Source: Candidatus Omnitrophota bacterium (GTDB lineage: Bacteria; Omnitrophota; Koll11; Gygaellales; Profunditerraquicolaceae). From it: 17,783 bases of DNA. Positions 1 through 6,983 of this stretch are shown here, piece after piece. The DNA is taken from the NCBI GenBank assembly GCA_028712045.1, contig JAQTRA010000013.1, positions 1 to 17,783 on the forward strand. Direction: 5' to 3'. How positions within the stretch are numbered: position 1 is the first letter of the stretch; every line of letters begins with the position of its first letter. The position numbers were made by a program, and so were the translations under genes. The notes below the pieces were generated by a model. It had not been told where the DNA came from. It did not search any database and was given only the letters and a program-made list of their open reading frames with translations.

Positions 1-1178
1 GCATTAGTTCCATCATAACTACTCGGGCTGCCGTAGGTCCAACCGTCAGCTTTTGCTTTAGCCATGTCAAAATAGCCGTAGAGCACTGAAACTGTAACAT
101 CTTCGACTGGTTTACAGCTGGCTCTTAAGTTTAATACACTCATATCCGTGAAAGGCAAAAGCGCATAAGCGATATTGCCAAGTTTTTGATCATAGTACAT
201 ATCTTCCCAGCTACTTTGAGTGCTTTGAGAGCCGCTCTTATCACCGGATAAGTAAGTATAGCTGGCTCCAATACTAGGAGTCATCTTAATTTTGGCAAAG
301 GTATAGTCTGCCATTGCCTGAATAGCATAAGCTCTGTGTTTATTATAATTATCAGCCGGAGCAACGTCCGCACCATCAGCTTTACCAAACTGATATGCGC
401 CTTCTAAAGATGCAGTAAGATTTTCAATTGGGTTGACTGAAATTAAGGCGCCGATAGTGTTAGTTTTGTCAGCTTTGCCGTTACTATTAGATGTGGATAC
501 GCCATCGTTGTTATTGCTTTTTAAGAAATAATAACCGGATACACTAACTTTTTTATTCAATGCATAAGTAGCATTAATACCGTATAAAGTATTATCGTTA
601 TTTCTCGTAGTATCTTGTTCATTGATCTTGGCATACATTAAATCCACAACCAAAGGATCATAATCAAGAGTTGCCCGAATTGCATCAAAGGCTTTTCTTT
701 CAGATAAATCAGTAGGAATGTTGACTACTTCATCGGGTACTTTGGGATTACCAATGATTAAACCATTACCGAATTTAATTTCCTGGCGGCCTACAGTTAA
801 AGTTAAAGGTGAATATAAGAATTCTTTTAAAGTAACATAAGCAAGGTCAAGGTTAATGCTTGAATTTCCGTTGTCGCTGGAAGCAGTGTTGGTATCATTT
901 TGGCCGTTCCAGACTCTTTCATTGATTAATCTTACAGTGGCTTGAACGTTATCCGTAAGATCAGCATCAACGCGAACCCTTATCTGCGACATAAAGAATT
1001 TTTGATCGACATTCTTTTTATCTCCTGCGGAACCAATTTTTAGATTAAAATGTTCTCTGGCTACTCCACTGGCAATAATATCTCCACTGATTTTTACATT
1101 CTGGACTTCGGCGTAGGCAGCACAGCTTAAGCTAGCGGTTAAGGCTAAAACTAAGGCTAAAATAAAACGTTTCTGCAT
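1..1178 (-). CDS. Outer-membrane porin, alginate-export-like beta-barrel (copy 1; 3' end cut by window edge)
   Basis: Reading back from the ATG at 1178, the frame stays open for 392 codons to the window edge, so the C-terminus is missing. The protein starts with a Sec signal peptide (MQKRFILALVLALTASLSC, then AAYA before EVQNV; AxA-type cleavage). Next come alternating amphipathic strands ending in polar loops, as in a 16-18-strand barrel. The segment LTVGRQEIKFGNG matches the pattern of alginate-export/OprD-like porins, a family assignment I infer rather than prove. It is closely similar to the two genes upstream (1355-2734 and 2907-4271). Its first half resembles the 2907-4271 copy and its second half the 1355-2734 copy. 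A GGGAGGA ribosome site lies 5 bases before the ATG. Its promoter is at 1234-1262. Substrate unknown. Confidence 0.85.
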   Translation of the reverse strand, partial: MQKRFILALVLALTASLSCAAYAEVQNVKISGDIIASGVAREHFNLKIGSAGDKKNVDQKFFMSQIRVRVDADLTDNVQATVRLINERVWNGQNDTNTASSDNGNSSINLDLAYVTLKEFLYSPLTLTVGRQEIKFGNGLIIGNPKVPDEVVNIPTDLSERKAFDAIRATLDYDPLVVDLMYAKINEQDTTRNNDNTLYGINATYALNKKVSVSGYYFLKSNNNDGVSTSNSNGKADKTNTIGALISVNPIENLTASLEGAYQFGKADGADVAPADNYNKHRAYAIQAMADYTFAKIKMTPSIGASYTYLSGDKSGSQSTQSSWEDMYYDQKLGNIAYALLPFTDMSVLNLRASCKPVEDVTVSVLYGYFDMAKAKADGWTYGSPSSYDGTN

Positions 1179-1233
1179 TTATCCTCCCTCTATATTATTA
1201 AAATAATACCTGATTAACCAGATTATTGAAATC

Positions 1234-1262
1234 ATTTTTACACGGAAAGAATAGCTTGTCAA
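1234..1262 (-). promoter_or_regulatory. Sigma70-type promoter of porin copy 1
   Basis: On the minus strand TTGACA (1257-1262) is followed after 17 bases by AAAAAT (1234-1239), which matches TATAAT at 4 of 6 positions. It sits about 55 bases upstream of the porin start. The spacer (AGCTATTCTTTCCGTGT) is almost the same as that of the copy-2 promoter, so the control region was duplicated with the gene. Confidence 0.65.
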
Positions 1263-1288
1263 GTTTTAATTGGTTCAAAGCTAACGAT

Positions 1289-1331
1289 AATAAAAACACC
1301 CGGTAAATTGTTTTTACCGGGTGTTTTTATT
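1289..1331 (-). terminator. Rho-independent terminator after porin copy 2
   Basis: A perfect stem (arms 1289-1307 and 1313-1331; GC core ACACCCGGTAAA/TTTACCGGGTGT) encloses a 5-base loop. A-rich and T-rich flanks on the two sides give a U-run in either direction. It lies 23 bases past the stop of the 1355-2734 porin and upstream of the copy-1 promoter, so it separates the two transcription units. Confidence 0.85.
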
Positions 1332-1354
1332 GCTAAATATCTGGTTACTTTATA

Positions 1355-2734
1355 TTAGAAGGTAACCTTCATCGAACCGATTAACTGAGTTGCGTTTTGT
1401 TTCTCAACATTCCAGGCCTTTCCCGGCAGGAATATGCCGCCAGTTAAGCCAAATTGTACATCTTCAGTGTAATCATAGGTAATTGTGGCATCAATTTCAT
1501 CACCCAGATGTTTTTTATTTTCTCTCATAAAAGGAGCCCCGGTCATCTCATAGTAGTGGGTAGACCCATCATATCTGCTTGGGCTGCTGTACATCCAGTT
1601 ACCTTGTTTTGCTTTAGCCATATCAAAGTATCCGTATAATACTGAAACCGTGACATCTTCAACTGGTTTACAGCTGGCTCTTAAATTAAGCACGCTTAAA
1701 TCTCTGAAATCTAAAAGCGCATAAGCAATATTGCCAAGTTTCTGGTCATAGTACATCGGATCCCAACTATTTTGGCTGCTTTGCGAGCCACTCTTTTCGC
1801 CGGATAAATAAGTATAACTGGCTCCGATACTAGGCGTCATCTTAACTTTGGCAAAAGTGTAATCGGCCATTGCCTGGATAGCATAAGCCCTATGCTTATT
1901 ATAATTAAGAGCCGGAGCAAGCCCAGAGCCGTCAGCTTTACCAAATTGATAGGCGCCTTCTAAGGATAAGATAAGATTTTCAATTGGCGTACTTGAGATT
2001 AACATGCCAATCGTGTTAACTAGATCAGCTTTACCGGCGCTAGCCTCTAAACTACCTCCCCAGTTATCTCTCTTTAAGAAATAGTAACCGGATACATTAG
2101 TTTTTTTGTTTAAGGCATAAGTAGCATTAATACCGTATAAGTTAGCATCGTTGTTTCTAATCGTGCTATCTTCGGCAATCTTAGCGTAAATTAAATCGAC
2201 AACCAAGGGATCGTAATTAAGAGTTGCCCGAATTGCATCAAAGGATTTTCTTTCAGATAAATCAGTAGGGATATTAACTATATCATCACCTACTCCGGCA
2301 TTACCGATAACTAAGCCGTTGCCAAAACGAATTTCCTGGCGGCCGACAGTTAAAGTCAAAGGCGAATATAAGAATTCTTTTAAGGTTACATAAGCAAGGT
2401 CAAGGTCAATACTTGAATTTCCGTTGTTGCTGGTAGCAGTGTTAGTATCATATTGGCCGTTCCAGACTCTTTCATTGATCAGTCTTACTGTAGCTTGAAC
2501 GTTGTCAGTAAGATCAGCATCAATGCGGACTCTTATCTGCGACATAAAGAATTTTTGATCGATATTCTTTTTGTCTCCGGGGTTACCGCTTTGTAAATTA
2601 AAGTGTTGCCTAGAAACTCCGCTGGCAATAATATCTCCACTAATTTTCACATTCTGAACTTCGGCGTAGGCAGCACTAAATGTGGCTGTCACTAGCAAAG
2701 CAAGCGCTAAAACTAAAATCAAGCGTTTACCCAT
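1355..2734 (-). CDS. Outer-membrane porin, alginate-export-like beta-barrel (copy 2)
   Basis: This 459-residue protein begins with a signal peptide (MGKRLILVLALALLV, cleavage after AAYA near residue 24). It continues as a long run of short amphipathic beta strands and ends in VTF, the C-terminal aromatic residue recognised by the BAM outer-membrane insertion machinery. The segment LTVGRQEIRFGNG and the following barrel resemble alginate-export/OprD-type porins, so passive uptake or export of an anionic or sugar solute is likely; the substrate is not readable. The N-terminal 25 residues and the ribosome-site region are nearly identical to copy 3. The second half is nearly identical to copy 1. 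AGGAGG lies 9 bases before the ATG. The gene has its own promoter (2792-2820) and terminator (1289-1331). Confidence 0.88.
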   Translation of the reverse strand: MGKRLILVLALALLVTATFSAAYAEVQNVKISGDIIASGVSRQHFNLQSGNPGDKKNIDQKFFMSQIRVRIDADLTDNVQATVRLINERVWNGQYDTNTATSNNGNSSIDLDLAYVTLKEFLYSPLTLTVGRQEIRFGNGLVIGNAGVGDDIVNIPTDLSERKSFDAIRATLNYDPLVVDLIYAKIAEDSTIRNNDANLYGINATYALNKKTNVSGYYFLKRDNWGGSLEASAGKADLVNTIGMLISSTPIENLILSLEGAYQFGKADGSGLAPALNYNKHRAYAIQAMADYTFAKVKMTPSIGASYTYLSGEKSGSQSSQNSWDPMYYDQKLGNIAYALLDFRDLSVLNLRASCKPVEDVTVSVLYGYFDMAKAKQGNWMYSSPSRYDGSTHYYEMTGAPFMRENKKHLGDEIDATITYDYTEDVQFGLTGGIFLPGKAWNVEKQNATQLIGSMKVTF

Positions 2735-2791
2735 TTTTTCTCTCCTCCTCAGGTTATAAAAATAATACCTTACAATCAGATTATTGTTGTT

Positions 2792-2820
2792 ATTTTCACA
2801 CGTAAAGATTAGCTTGTCAA
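2792..2820 (-). promoter_or_regulatory. Sigma70-type promoter of porin copy 2
   Basis: On the minus strand TTGACA (2815-2820), a 17-base spacer, then GAAAAT (2792-2797; 4 of 6 to TATAAT). The region from the -35 box through the leader (shared elements AATAATCTG and AGGTATTATTTT) is conserved with copy 1 but absent from copy 3. Confidence 0.65.
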
Positions 2821-2844
2821 GTTTAATTAAAAACCCACTATAAA

Positions 2845-2881
2845 TAAAAACCCCGGTAGAAAATTTCTACCGGGGTTTTTA
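2845..2881 (-). terminator. Rho-independent terminator after porin copy 3
   Basis: An almost fully self-complementary hairpin (arms about 2845-2861 and 2865-2881; core ACCCCGGTAGAA/TTCTACCGGGGT) with A and T runs outside. It starts 26 bases past the stop of the 2907-4271 porin. It can terminate on both strands. Confidence 0.85.
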
Positions 2882-2906
2882 ATACTAAATACGTTGTGAC
2901 TTTATC

Positions 2907-4271
2907 TTAGAATGTAACTTTCATGGAACCGATTAACTGAGTTGCGTTTGCCTTTTCAATATCCCAGGCTTTTCCAGGCATAAATATGCCACCAGTTAAT
3001 CCGAACTGCACATCTTCAGTGTAATCATAGGTAACTGTGGCATCAATTTCATCACCCAGATGGCTTTTACCAGCTCTAAGAGGAGTGCTAGCAGAAGTAT
3101 AGTATTGAGTAGATCCATCATAAAGATGTGAACTACCATATCCCCATGCGCCATCTTTAGCTCTAGCAAAATCATAATAACCATAAACCATTGAGAGCGT
3201 AACATCCTCAACTGGTTTACAGCTGGCTCTTAAGTTATATGCACTTAAATCTGTAAATCCTAAGAGTGCATAGGCAATACTGCTAAGTTTTTGATCATAG
3301 AACATTGAATCCCAGCTTCCTTGGCTGCTTTGTGTTCCGCTTTTGTTTCCGGAAAGATAAGTATAGCTGGCTCCAATTGAAGGAGTCATCTTAACTTTGG
3401 AAAAAGTATAATCTGCCATTGCTTGGATAGCATATGATCTACGTTGAGAATACTGAGCATTAACTGAATCATCGTATTTACCAAATTGATATGCACCTTC
3501 TAATGATAGAGTAAGGTCATCAATCGGTGTGCTTGAAACTAATATACCAACAGTATTAACTTTATCAGCTTTACCATTACTATTAGATGTACCAGCGTTA
3601 TTATCGCTTTTTAAGAAATAGTAACCAGATATGTTGGTCTTTTTGTTTAAGGCATAGGTAGCATTAATACCGTATAAATTAATGTCATTATTTCTGATAG
3701 TGCTATCTTCAGAAATCTTAGCATACATTAAATCGACAACCAAAGGATCATAATCAAGAGTTGCTCGAATTGCATCAAAGGCTTTTCTTTCGGTTAAGTC
3801 AGTAGGGATGTTGACTACGTTACTACCAACTTGTGCTCTACCAATGATTAAACCATTACCGAATTTAATCTCCTGACGACCCACAGTTAAAGTCAAAGGT
3901 GAATATAAGAATTCTTTTAAGGTTACATAAGCAAGGTCAAGGTCAATACTTGAATTTCCGTTGTCGCTAGTAGAAGTATTTGTATCATATTGGCCGTTCC
4001 ATACTCTTTCATTGATCAGTCTTACTGTGGCTTGAACATTATCCGTAAGATCTGCGTCAATGCGGACTCTTATTTGTGACATAAAGAATTTTTGATCAAT
4101 ATTCTTTTTGTCACCTGCTGCACCATTTCTTAAATTAAAATGTTCTCTGGCTACTCCACTGGCAATAATATCTCCACTGACCTTTACATTCTGTACTTCT
4201 GCGTAGGCGGCACTAAATGTGGCTCCGACTAGCAAAGCAAGCGCTAATACTAAAATCAAGCGTTTACCCAT
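2907..4271 (-). CDS. Outer-membrane porin, alginate-export-like beta-barrel (copy 3)
   Basis: This 454-residue protein has a signal peptide (MGKRLILVLALALLV, cleavage after AAYA), amphipathic beta strands throughout and the terminal VTF outer-membrane signature. It is a clear paralogue of the two porins downstream. Differences cluster in loop-like stretches, for example around residues 225-235, 265-275 and 390-410, which probably face outward. GGAGGAG lies 6 bases before the ATG. It has its own promoter (4372-4399), unlike that of the other two copies, and its own terminator (2845-2881). This suggests it may be expressed under different conditions. Substrate unknown; assignment to the alginate-export family is by motif resemblance only. 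Confidence 0.88.
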   Translation of the reverse strand: MGKRLILVLALALLVGATFSAAYAEVQNVKVSGDIIASGVAREHFNLRNGAAGDKKNIDQKFFMSQIRVRIDADLTDNVQATVRLINERVWNGQYDTNTSTSDNGNSSIDLDLAYVTLKEFLYSPLTLTVGRQEIKFGNGLIIGRAQVGSNVVNIPTDLTERKAFDAIRATLDYDPLVVDLMYAKISEDSTIRNNDINLYGINATYALNKKTNISGYYFLKSDNNAGTSNSNGKADKVNTVGILVSSTPIDDLTLSLEGAYQFGKYDDSVNAQYSQRRSYAIQAMADYTFSKVKMTPSIGASYTYLSGNKSGTQSSQGSWDSMFYDQKLSSIAYALLGFTDLSAYNLRASCKPVEDVTLSMVYGYYDFARAKDGAWGYGSSHLYDGSTQYYTSASTPLRAGKSHLGDEIDATVTYDYTEDVQFGLTGGIFMPGKAWDIEKANATQLIGSMKVTF

Positions 4272-4291
4272 TTTTTACTCCTCCTTTTTTT

Positions 4292-4341
4292 GTTAACTGT
4301 TGTGGATATATGGTTAACTAGGCTTATGATTTATTGCCTAG
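4292..4341 (-). promoter_or_regulatory. Repeat-rich leader of porin copy 3 (possible operator or RNA hairpins)
   Basis: The 5' leader between promoter and start carries two GTTAAC palindromes (4292-4297 and 4313-4318) exactly 21 bases apart. A CTAGGC/GCCTAG inverted repeat (4318-4323 and 4336-4341, 12-base loop) follows. Spacing by two helical turns fits a dimeric regulator, but RNA pairing is equally possible. Copies 1 and 2 lack this. Confidence 0.3.
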
Positions 4342-4371
4342 GATAATTTCACCTTCAAACTACTTATTGTC

Positions 4372-4399
4372 ATTCTACTTATAACTATTTATTTGTCAA
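4372..4399 (-). promoter_or_regulatory. Sigma70-type promoter of porin copy 3
   Basis: On the minus strand TTGACA (4394-4399), a 16-base spacer, then TAGAAT (4372-4377; 5 of 6 to consensus). The -35 box begins 8 bases after the stop of the lipoprotein gene. The leader to the ATG is about 95 bases. Confidence 0.7.
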
Positions 4400-4407
4400 G
4401 AGTTTTT

Positions 4408-4878
4408 TTACTTAACCGGTGATTTGGCTTTTTTGGATACGTTCTGTGATTTGGGACCTAAAGATATCACTATCAGGGTGTTACCCCAATTCATCGGCTG
4501 CAAAGTAATAATGCAGGTTTCATTCTCCCGCTCAAAGTTCAACAGCCTTTGGCCGTATTCCACGATATTCACCAGGTCCCAGTTATACATCGGCATCTGT
4601 TCTTTATAAAACTCAACTATCTGGTCCGGGTTATTTTTGCCCTGGTATTTTAAAACTCCCACGCGGACTCCTGAGCTGACAAAAGAGTAAGATTGTTCAG
4701 GCAGGCTTTTCACGCCCACCGGAACAGGAACGTCAGTAAATTTTAGGATTGTCTGCGGAGAAAGGCTACCCGGGCCAGCGGTGGTTTTGCTCTCGGTTAT
4801 GGTGGTGCATCCAATCAAACTGGCAGTTAATAGGAAACAAATAACGGATAAGAAAAACAATTTAGAGAAAAACTTCAT
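4408..4878 (-). CDS. Small predicted lipoprotein of unknown function
   Basis: This 156-residue protein has a lipoprotein signal peptide: hydrophobic residues 7-22 end in the lipobox LIGC, with Cys24 as the predicted lipidation site. The mature part has a short Ser/Thr/Gly-rich linker and one compact alpha/beta domain (about residues 45-145) with aromatic-rich strands (VGVLKYQGK, IVEFYKEQMPMYNWDLV, CIITLQP). I do not recognise a named family with confidence. The start overlaps the stop of the PHP gene as ATGA, and AAGGAGGG precedes it, so translation is probably coupled. The C-terminus is basic (KKAKSPVK). It is likely anchored in the inner or outer membrane facing the periplasm. Confidence 0.75.
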   Translation of the reverse strand: MKFFSKLFFLSVICFLLTASLIGCTTITESKTTAGPGSLSPQTILKFTDVPVPVGVKSLPEQSYSFVSSGVRVGVLKYQGKNNPDQIVEFYKEQMPMYNWDLVNIVEYGQRLLNFERENETCIITLQPMNWGNTLIVISLGPKSQNVSKKAKSPVK

Positions 4879-5528
4879 CTTCCCTCCTTTTTAGCTAAAA
4901 AAGTTTTAACCTCGGCATAAATTTTATCAATCTCAACGGTGGTTAATCCTAAGTCTAACCCTACTTTGATCAATTCTACCGGGCTGATTATATCGTCTGT
5001 AGTATGACTGTCATTATTTAAAATTAATTTGGCCCCGAATTTTCTGGCTTGTTTAATTACGTGGGCATTAGCCTGGCTGTGGCCGCGGCGGCTGGTAATC
5101 TCCAGGAATACTCCGCGGTCTTTGGCCAGTTGTGTGTCTGCATCAGAAATCAATCCGGGGTGAGCCAGGATATCAATATCAGCCATTAAAGCCAGCCGGT
5201 TGGTATCTTTTGCCACCGGTTCAACCGGGGTTTCACCGTGGGCAATGATAATTTTAATGCCTTCTTTTCGGGCTAAAGCCGCCAGAGGCTTGAACTGTTC
5301 CGGCGGTAAATGAGTTAATTCAATTCCGGGTAAAACTTTTATCGCCGAGGCTTTTGGCCAGCGCTTACAAAATTCCACAATCGCTTTGCCGACTTGTTTA
5401 ATATTGCTGTAATCCGCATGGTCAGTGATCGCGATTACTTTATAACCTTTATTTAGGTAACGCACGGCCACTTCTGAGGGAAGCAGGTCGCCGTCACTTA
5501 AAAATGTATGCGCGTGTAAGTTGTACAT
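4875..5528 (-). CDS. PHP-domain metal-dependent phosphoesterase (histidinol-phosphatase/YcdX-like)
   Basis: This 217-residue, single-domain PHP protein shows the full set of metal ligands expected for a trinuclear site: H5 and H7 (HAH), D12, H37 (TDH), E70, H97 (AHGE), H123 (AHPG), D173 and H175 (NDSH). It should hydrolyse a phosphoester; the substrate could be histidinol phosphate, a nucleotide or another small molecule and cannot be read from sequence. Because H5 and H7 are catalytic, the ATG at 5528 must be very near the true start. That start lies only 8 bases after the tRNA-Arg gene, so the only purine-rich ribosome-site candidate (AGGGG) falls inside the tRNA acceptor stem. The stop overlaps the lipoprotein start by 4 bases. 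Confidence 0.85.
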   Translation of the reverse strand: MYNLHAHTFLSDGDLLPSEVAVRYLNKGYKVIAITDHADYSNIKQVGKAIVEFCKRWPKASAIKVLPGIELTHLPPEQFKPLAALARKEGIKIIIAHGETPVEPVAKDTNRLALMADIDILAHPGLISDADTQLAKDRGVFLEITSRRGHSQANAHVIKQARKFGAKLILNNDSHTTDDIISPVELIKVGLDLGLTTVEIDKIYAEVKTFLAKKEGR

Positions 5529-5536
5529 AATTTTAA

Positions 5537-5610
5537 CGCCCCTGGCAGGAATCGAACCTGCCGCACACAGTTTAGGAAACTGTTGCTCTATCCTTATGAG
5601 CTACAGGGGC
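5537..5610 (-). tRNA. tRNA-Arg (anticodon CCT)
   Basis: On the minus strand a complete 74-base cloverleaf folds without mismatch. Acceptor GCCCCTG pairs with CAGGGGC, with discriminator G. The D stem is GCTC/GAGC, the anticodon stem ACAGT/ACTGT with loop TTCCTAA, the variable loop GTGCG, and the T stem GCAGG/CCTGC with loop TTCGATT. The anticodon CCT (5574-5576) reads the AGG codon for arginine. CCA is not encoded. The gene sits between apt (23 bases) and the PHP gene (8 bases) on the same strand, with no room for its own promoter in the 23-base gap, so it is probably cut from a protein-coding transcript or driven from inside apt. Confidence 0.95.
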
Positions 5611-5633
5611 AGATTGTCCGCGGGGTATAGCTC

Positions 5634-6164
5634 TTATTCCCCCTCAAACTTAACTAAAGAATATACCGGATACTCTTTAAATTTATCCCTGCCGTGTAAA
5701 TCCACCAACTCAATGACAAAGCCAATCCCAGCGATATTGCCTCCCAACTGCTTGATTAAGTCAATGACCGCTTTAACTGTGCCGCCGGTAGCTAAAAGAT
5801 CATCAATAATCAGGATTTTTTCACTTGACCTGATCGCGTCTTTGTGGATCTCTAAAGTATCGGTGCCGTATTCAAGTTCATAAGTAGTCGAAATTGTTTT
5901 AAAAGGCAATTTGCCTTTTTTGCGTACCGGGACAAATCCTGCGTTAATTTTATTGGCGACCGCAGCCCCAAAAATAAATCCGCGTGCTTCTACGCCGACA
6001 ACTTTATCAATTTTTTTGCCTTTGTATTTTTTAGCCAGTAAATCCACGGCTTTTTTAAAAGCAACTTTATCGGCGATTAAAGTGGTGACATCCCGGAAAA
6101 GGATTCCCGGTTTGGGAAAGTCAGGGATATTGCGGATAGATTTTTCTAATAAACAGTTATTCAT
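5634..6164 (-). CDS. apt: Adenine phosphoribosyltransferase
   Basis: This cytosolic purine-salvage enzyme makes AMP from adenine and PRPP. It has 176 residues, normal for the family. The N-terminus has the Apt signature IRNIPDFPKPGILFRDVT (residues 10-27). The PRPP-binding loop IIDDLLATGGT is at about residues 119-129. The VEARGFIFG segment is also typical. I chose the ATG at 6164 over an ATG at 6194: it follows AAGGAG by 8 bases and lies one base after the sigma-factor stop, and the upstream extension (SSGKRRSFK) has no counterpart in known Apt proteins. It is part of the ppdK-sigma-apt run, with tRNA-Arg immediately downstream. Confidence 0.93.
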   Translation of the reverse strand: MNNCLLEKSIRNIPDFPKPGILFRDVTTLIADKVAFKKAVDLLAKKYKGKKIDKVVGVEARGFIFGAAVANKINAGFVPVRKKGKLPFKTISTTYELEYGTDTLEIHKDAIRSSEKILIIDDLLATGGTVKAVIDLIKQLGGNIAGIGFVIELVDLHGRDKFKEYPVYSLVKFEGE

Positions 6165-6165
6165 T

Positions 6166-6981
6166 TTAAAGCTCCTTCTCTTGCCCGACGACAAATTTTC
6201 TTAATTTTCTTAAAGCGGCCTCTTCGATCTGGCGGATTCTTTCCCGCGATACGCCGATTTTTTTAGCCACTTCGGCTAAAGTCTGCGGCTTGGTATCGCT
6301 TAAGCCAAAACGTAAATCCAATATCTCGCGCTCTCTTTCGGACATTACCTCTAAAAGGTTATCGACTCTTTCCCGGTCCAGTAAATGCTCGATCTCCGCA
6401 TCCGGAGGCGCGGCGTTTTTGTCTTCGACTAAATCTGAGACTTGGTTATCATTATCTTCGCCAATCGGCGCTTCTAATGAAGAAGTAGTTGTGGCCATCC
6501 AGAAATTTATCTGCTCGACTTTGTCCGGAGCAAGTTTTAATTTTTTGGCGATATCCGTATCCGAAGGAATGCGTTTTAATTTTTGGCTTAACTGTTCTTT
6601 GTTTTTCTTCCACTTAGTGATCAGGTCATTCATGTAAACCGGAACGCGGATCATCTTGCCCTGTTCGCTGATTGACCGGGTGATCCCCTGCTTGATCCAC
6701 CAGGCAGCATAAGTTGAAAAACGAAAACCTTTGCGGTGGTCAAATTTTTCCACGGCTTTCATTAAACCGAGATTCCCTTCCTCGATTAGATCAAGAAAGG
6801 GAATCCCTAAACGCATATATCTTTTGGCAATATTAATTACCAGGCGAAGATTCGCGCGGATCATCTCTTTACGCGCTACCTCATCCCCTTTGCGGATCAG
6901 CTTATTTAACTCAATCTCCTGCTTAGCAGTTAACAGAGGGATAAGCCGGACTTCTTTGAAATATGTCTTTAATGCTTCCAT
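6166..6981 (-). CDS. RpoD/SigA-like sigma70-family RNA polymerase sigma factor lacking region 1.1
   Basis: This 271-residue sigma factor starts directly at region 1.2 (residues 1-35). Region 2 spans about 38-110, with MIRANLRLVINIAKRY and the melting/-10 segment FSTYAAWWIKQGITRS; Q98 and T101 correspond to the -12 contact residues. Region 3 follows, with the finger-like stretch EDNDNQVSDLVED. Region 4.2 has the helix-turn-helix SRERIRQIEEAALRKL (245-260), keeping the R-E-R contacts for the -35 box. Conserved contacts imply TTGACA/TATAAT promoters, as found in this window. The short size fits a group 2 factor or a compact primary sigma. It lies 2 bases after ppdK and 1 base before apt. The ribosome site is weak (GAAAAAGAAA). 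Confidence 0.9.
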   Translation of the reverse strand: MEALKTYFKEVRLIPLLTAKQEIELNKLIRKGDEVARKEMIRANLRLVINIAKRYMRLGIPFLDLIEEGNLGLMKAVEKFDHRKGFRFSTYAAWWIKQGITRSISEQGKMIRVPVYMNDLITKWKKNKEQLSQKLKRIPSDTDIAKKLKLAPDKVEQINFWMATTTSSLEAPIGEDNDNQVSDLVEDKNAAPPDAEIEHLLDRERVDNLLEVMSEREREILDLRFGLSDTKPQTLAEVAKKIGVSRERIRQIEEAALRKLRKFVVGQEKEL

Positions 6982-6983
6982 AG

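Noticed and set aside
2996..3211. A 71-codon minus-strand frame inside porin copy 3
   Set aside because: It is an out-of-frame shadow within a clearly coding porin, with no ribosome site or domain.
1..4271. Tandem repeats as a mobile element or CRISPR-like array
   Set aside because: The repeated units are whole porin genes with promoters and terminators. No transposase, terminal inverted repeats or short regular spacers are present.
4286..4341. Riboswitch in the porin-3 leader
   Set aside because: The inverted repeats are simple palindromes. I see no pattern of a known riboswitch class and no paired terminator/antiterminator before the ATG.
6165..6194. Earlier ATG for apt at 6194
   Set aside because: It would add SSGKRRSFK-type residues overlapping the sigma gene. 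The ATG at 6164 has a good AAGGAG site and fits the family's N-terminus.
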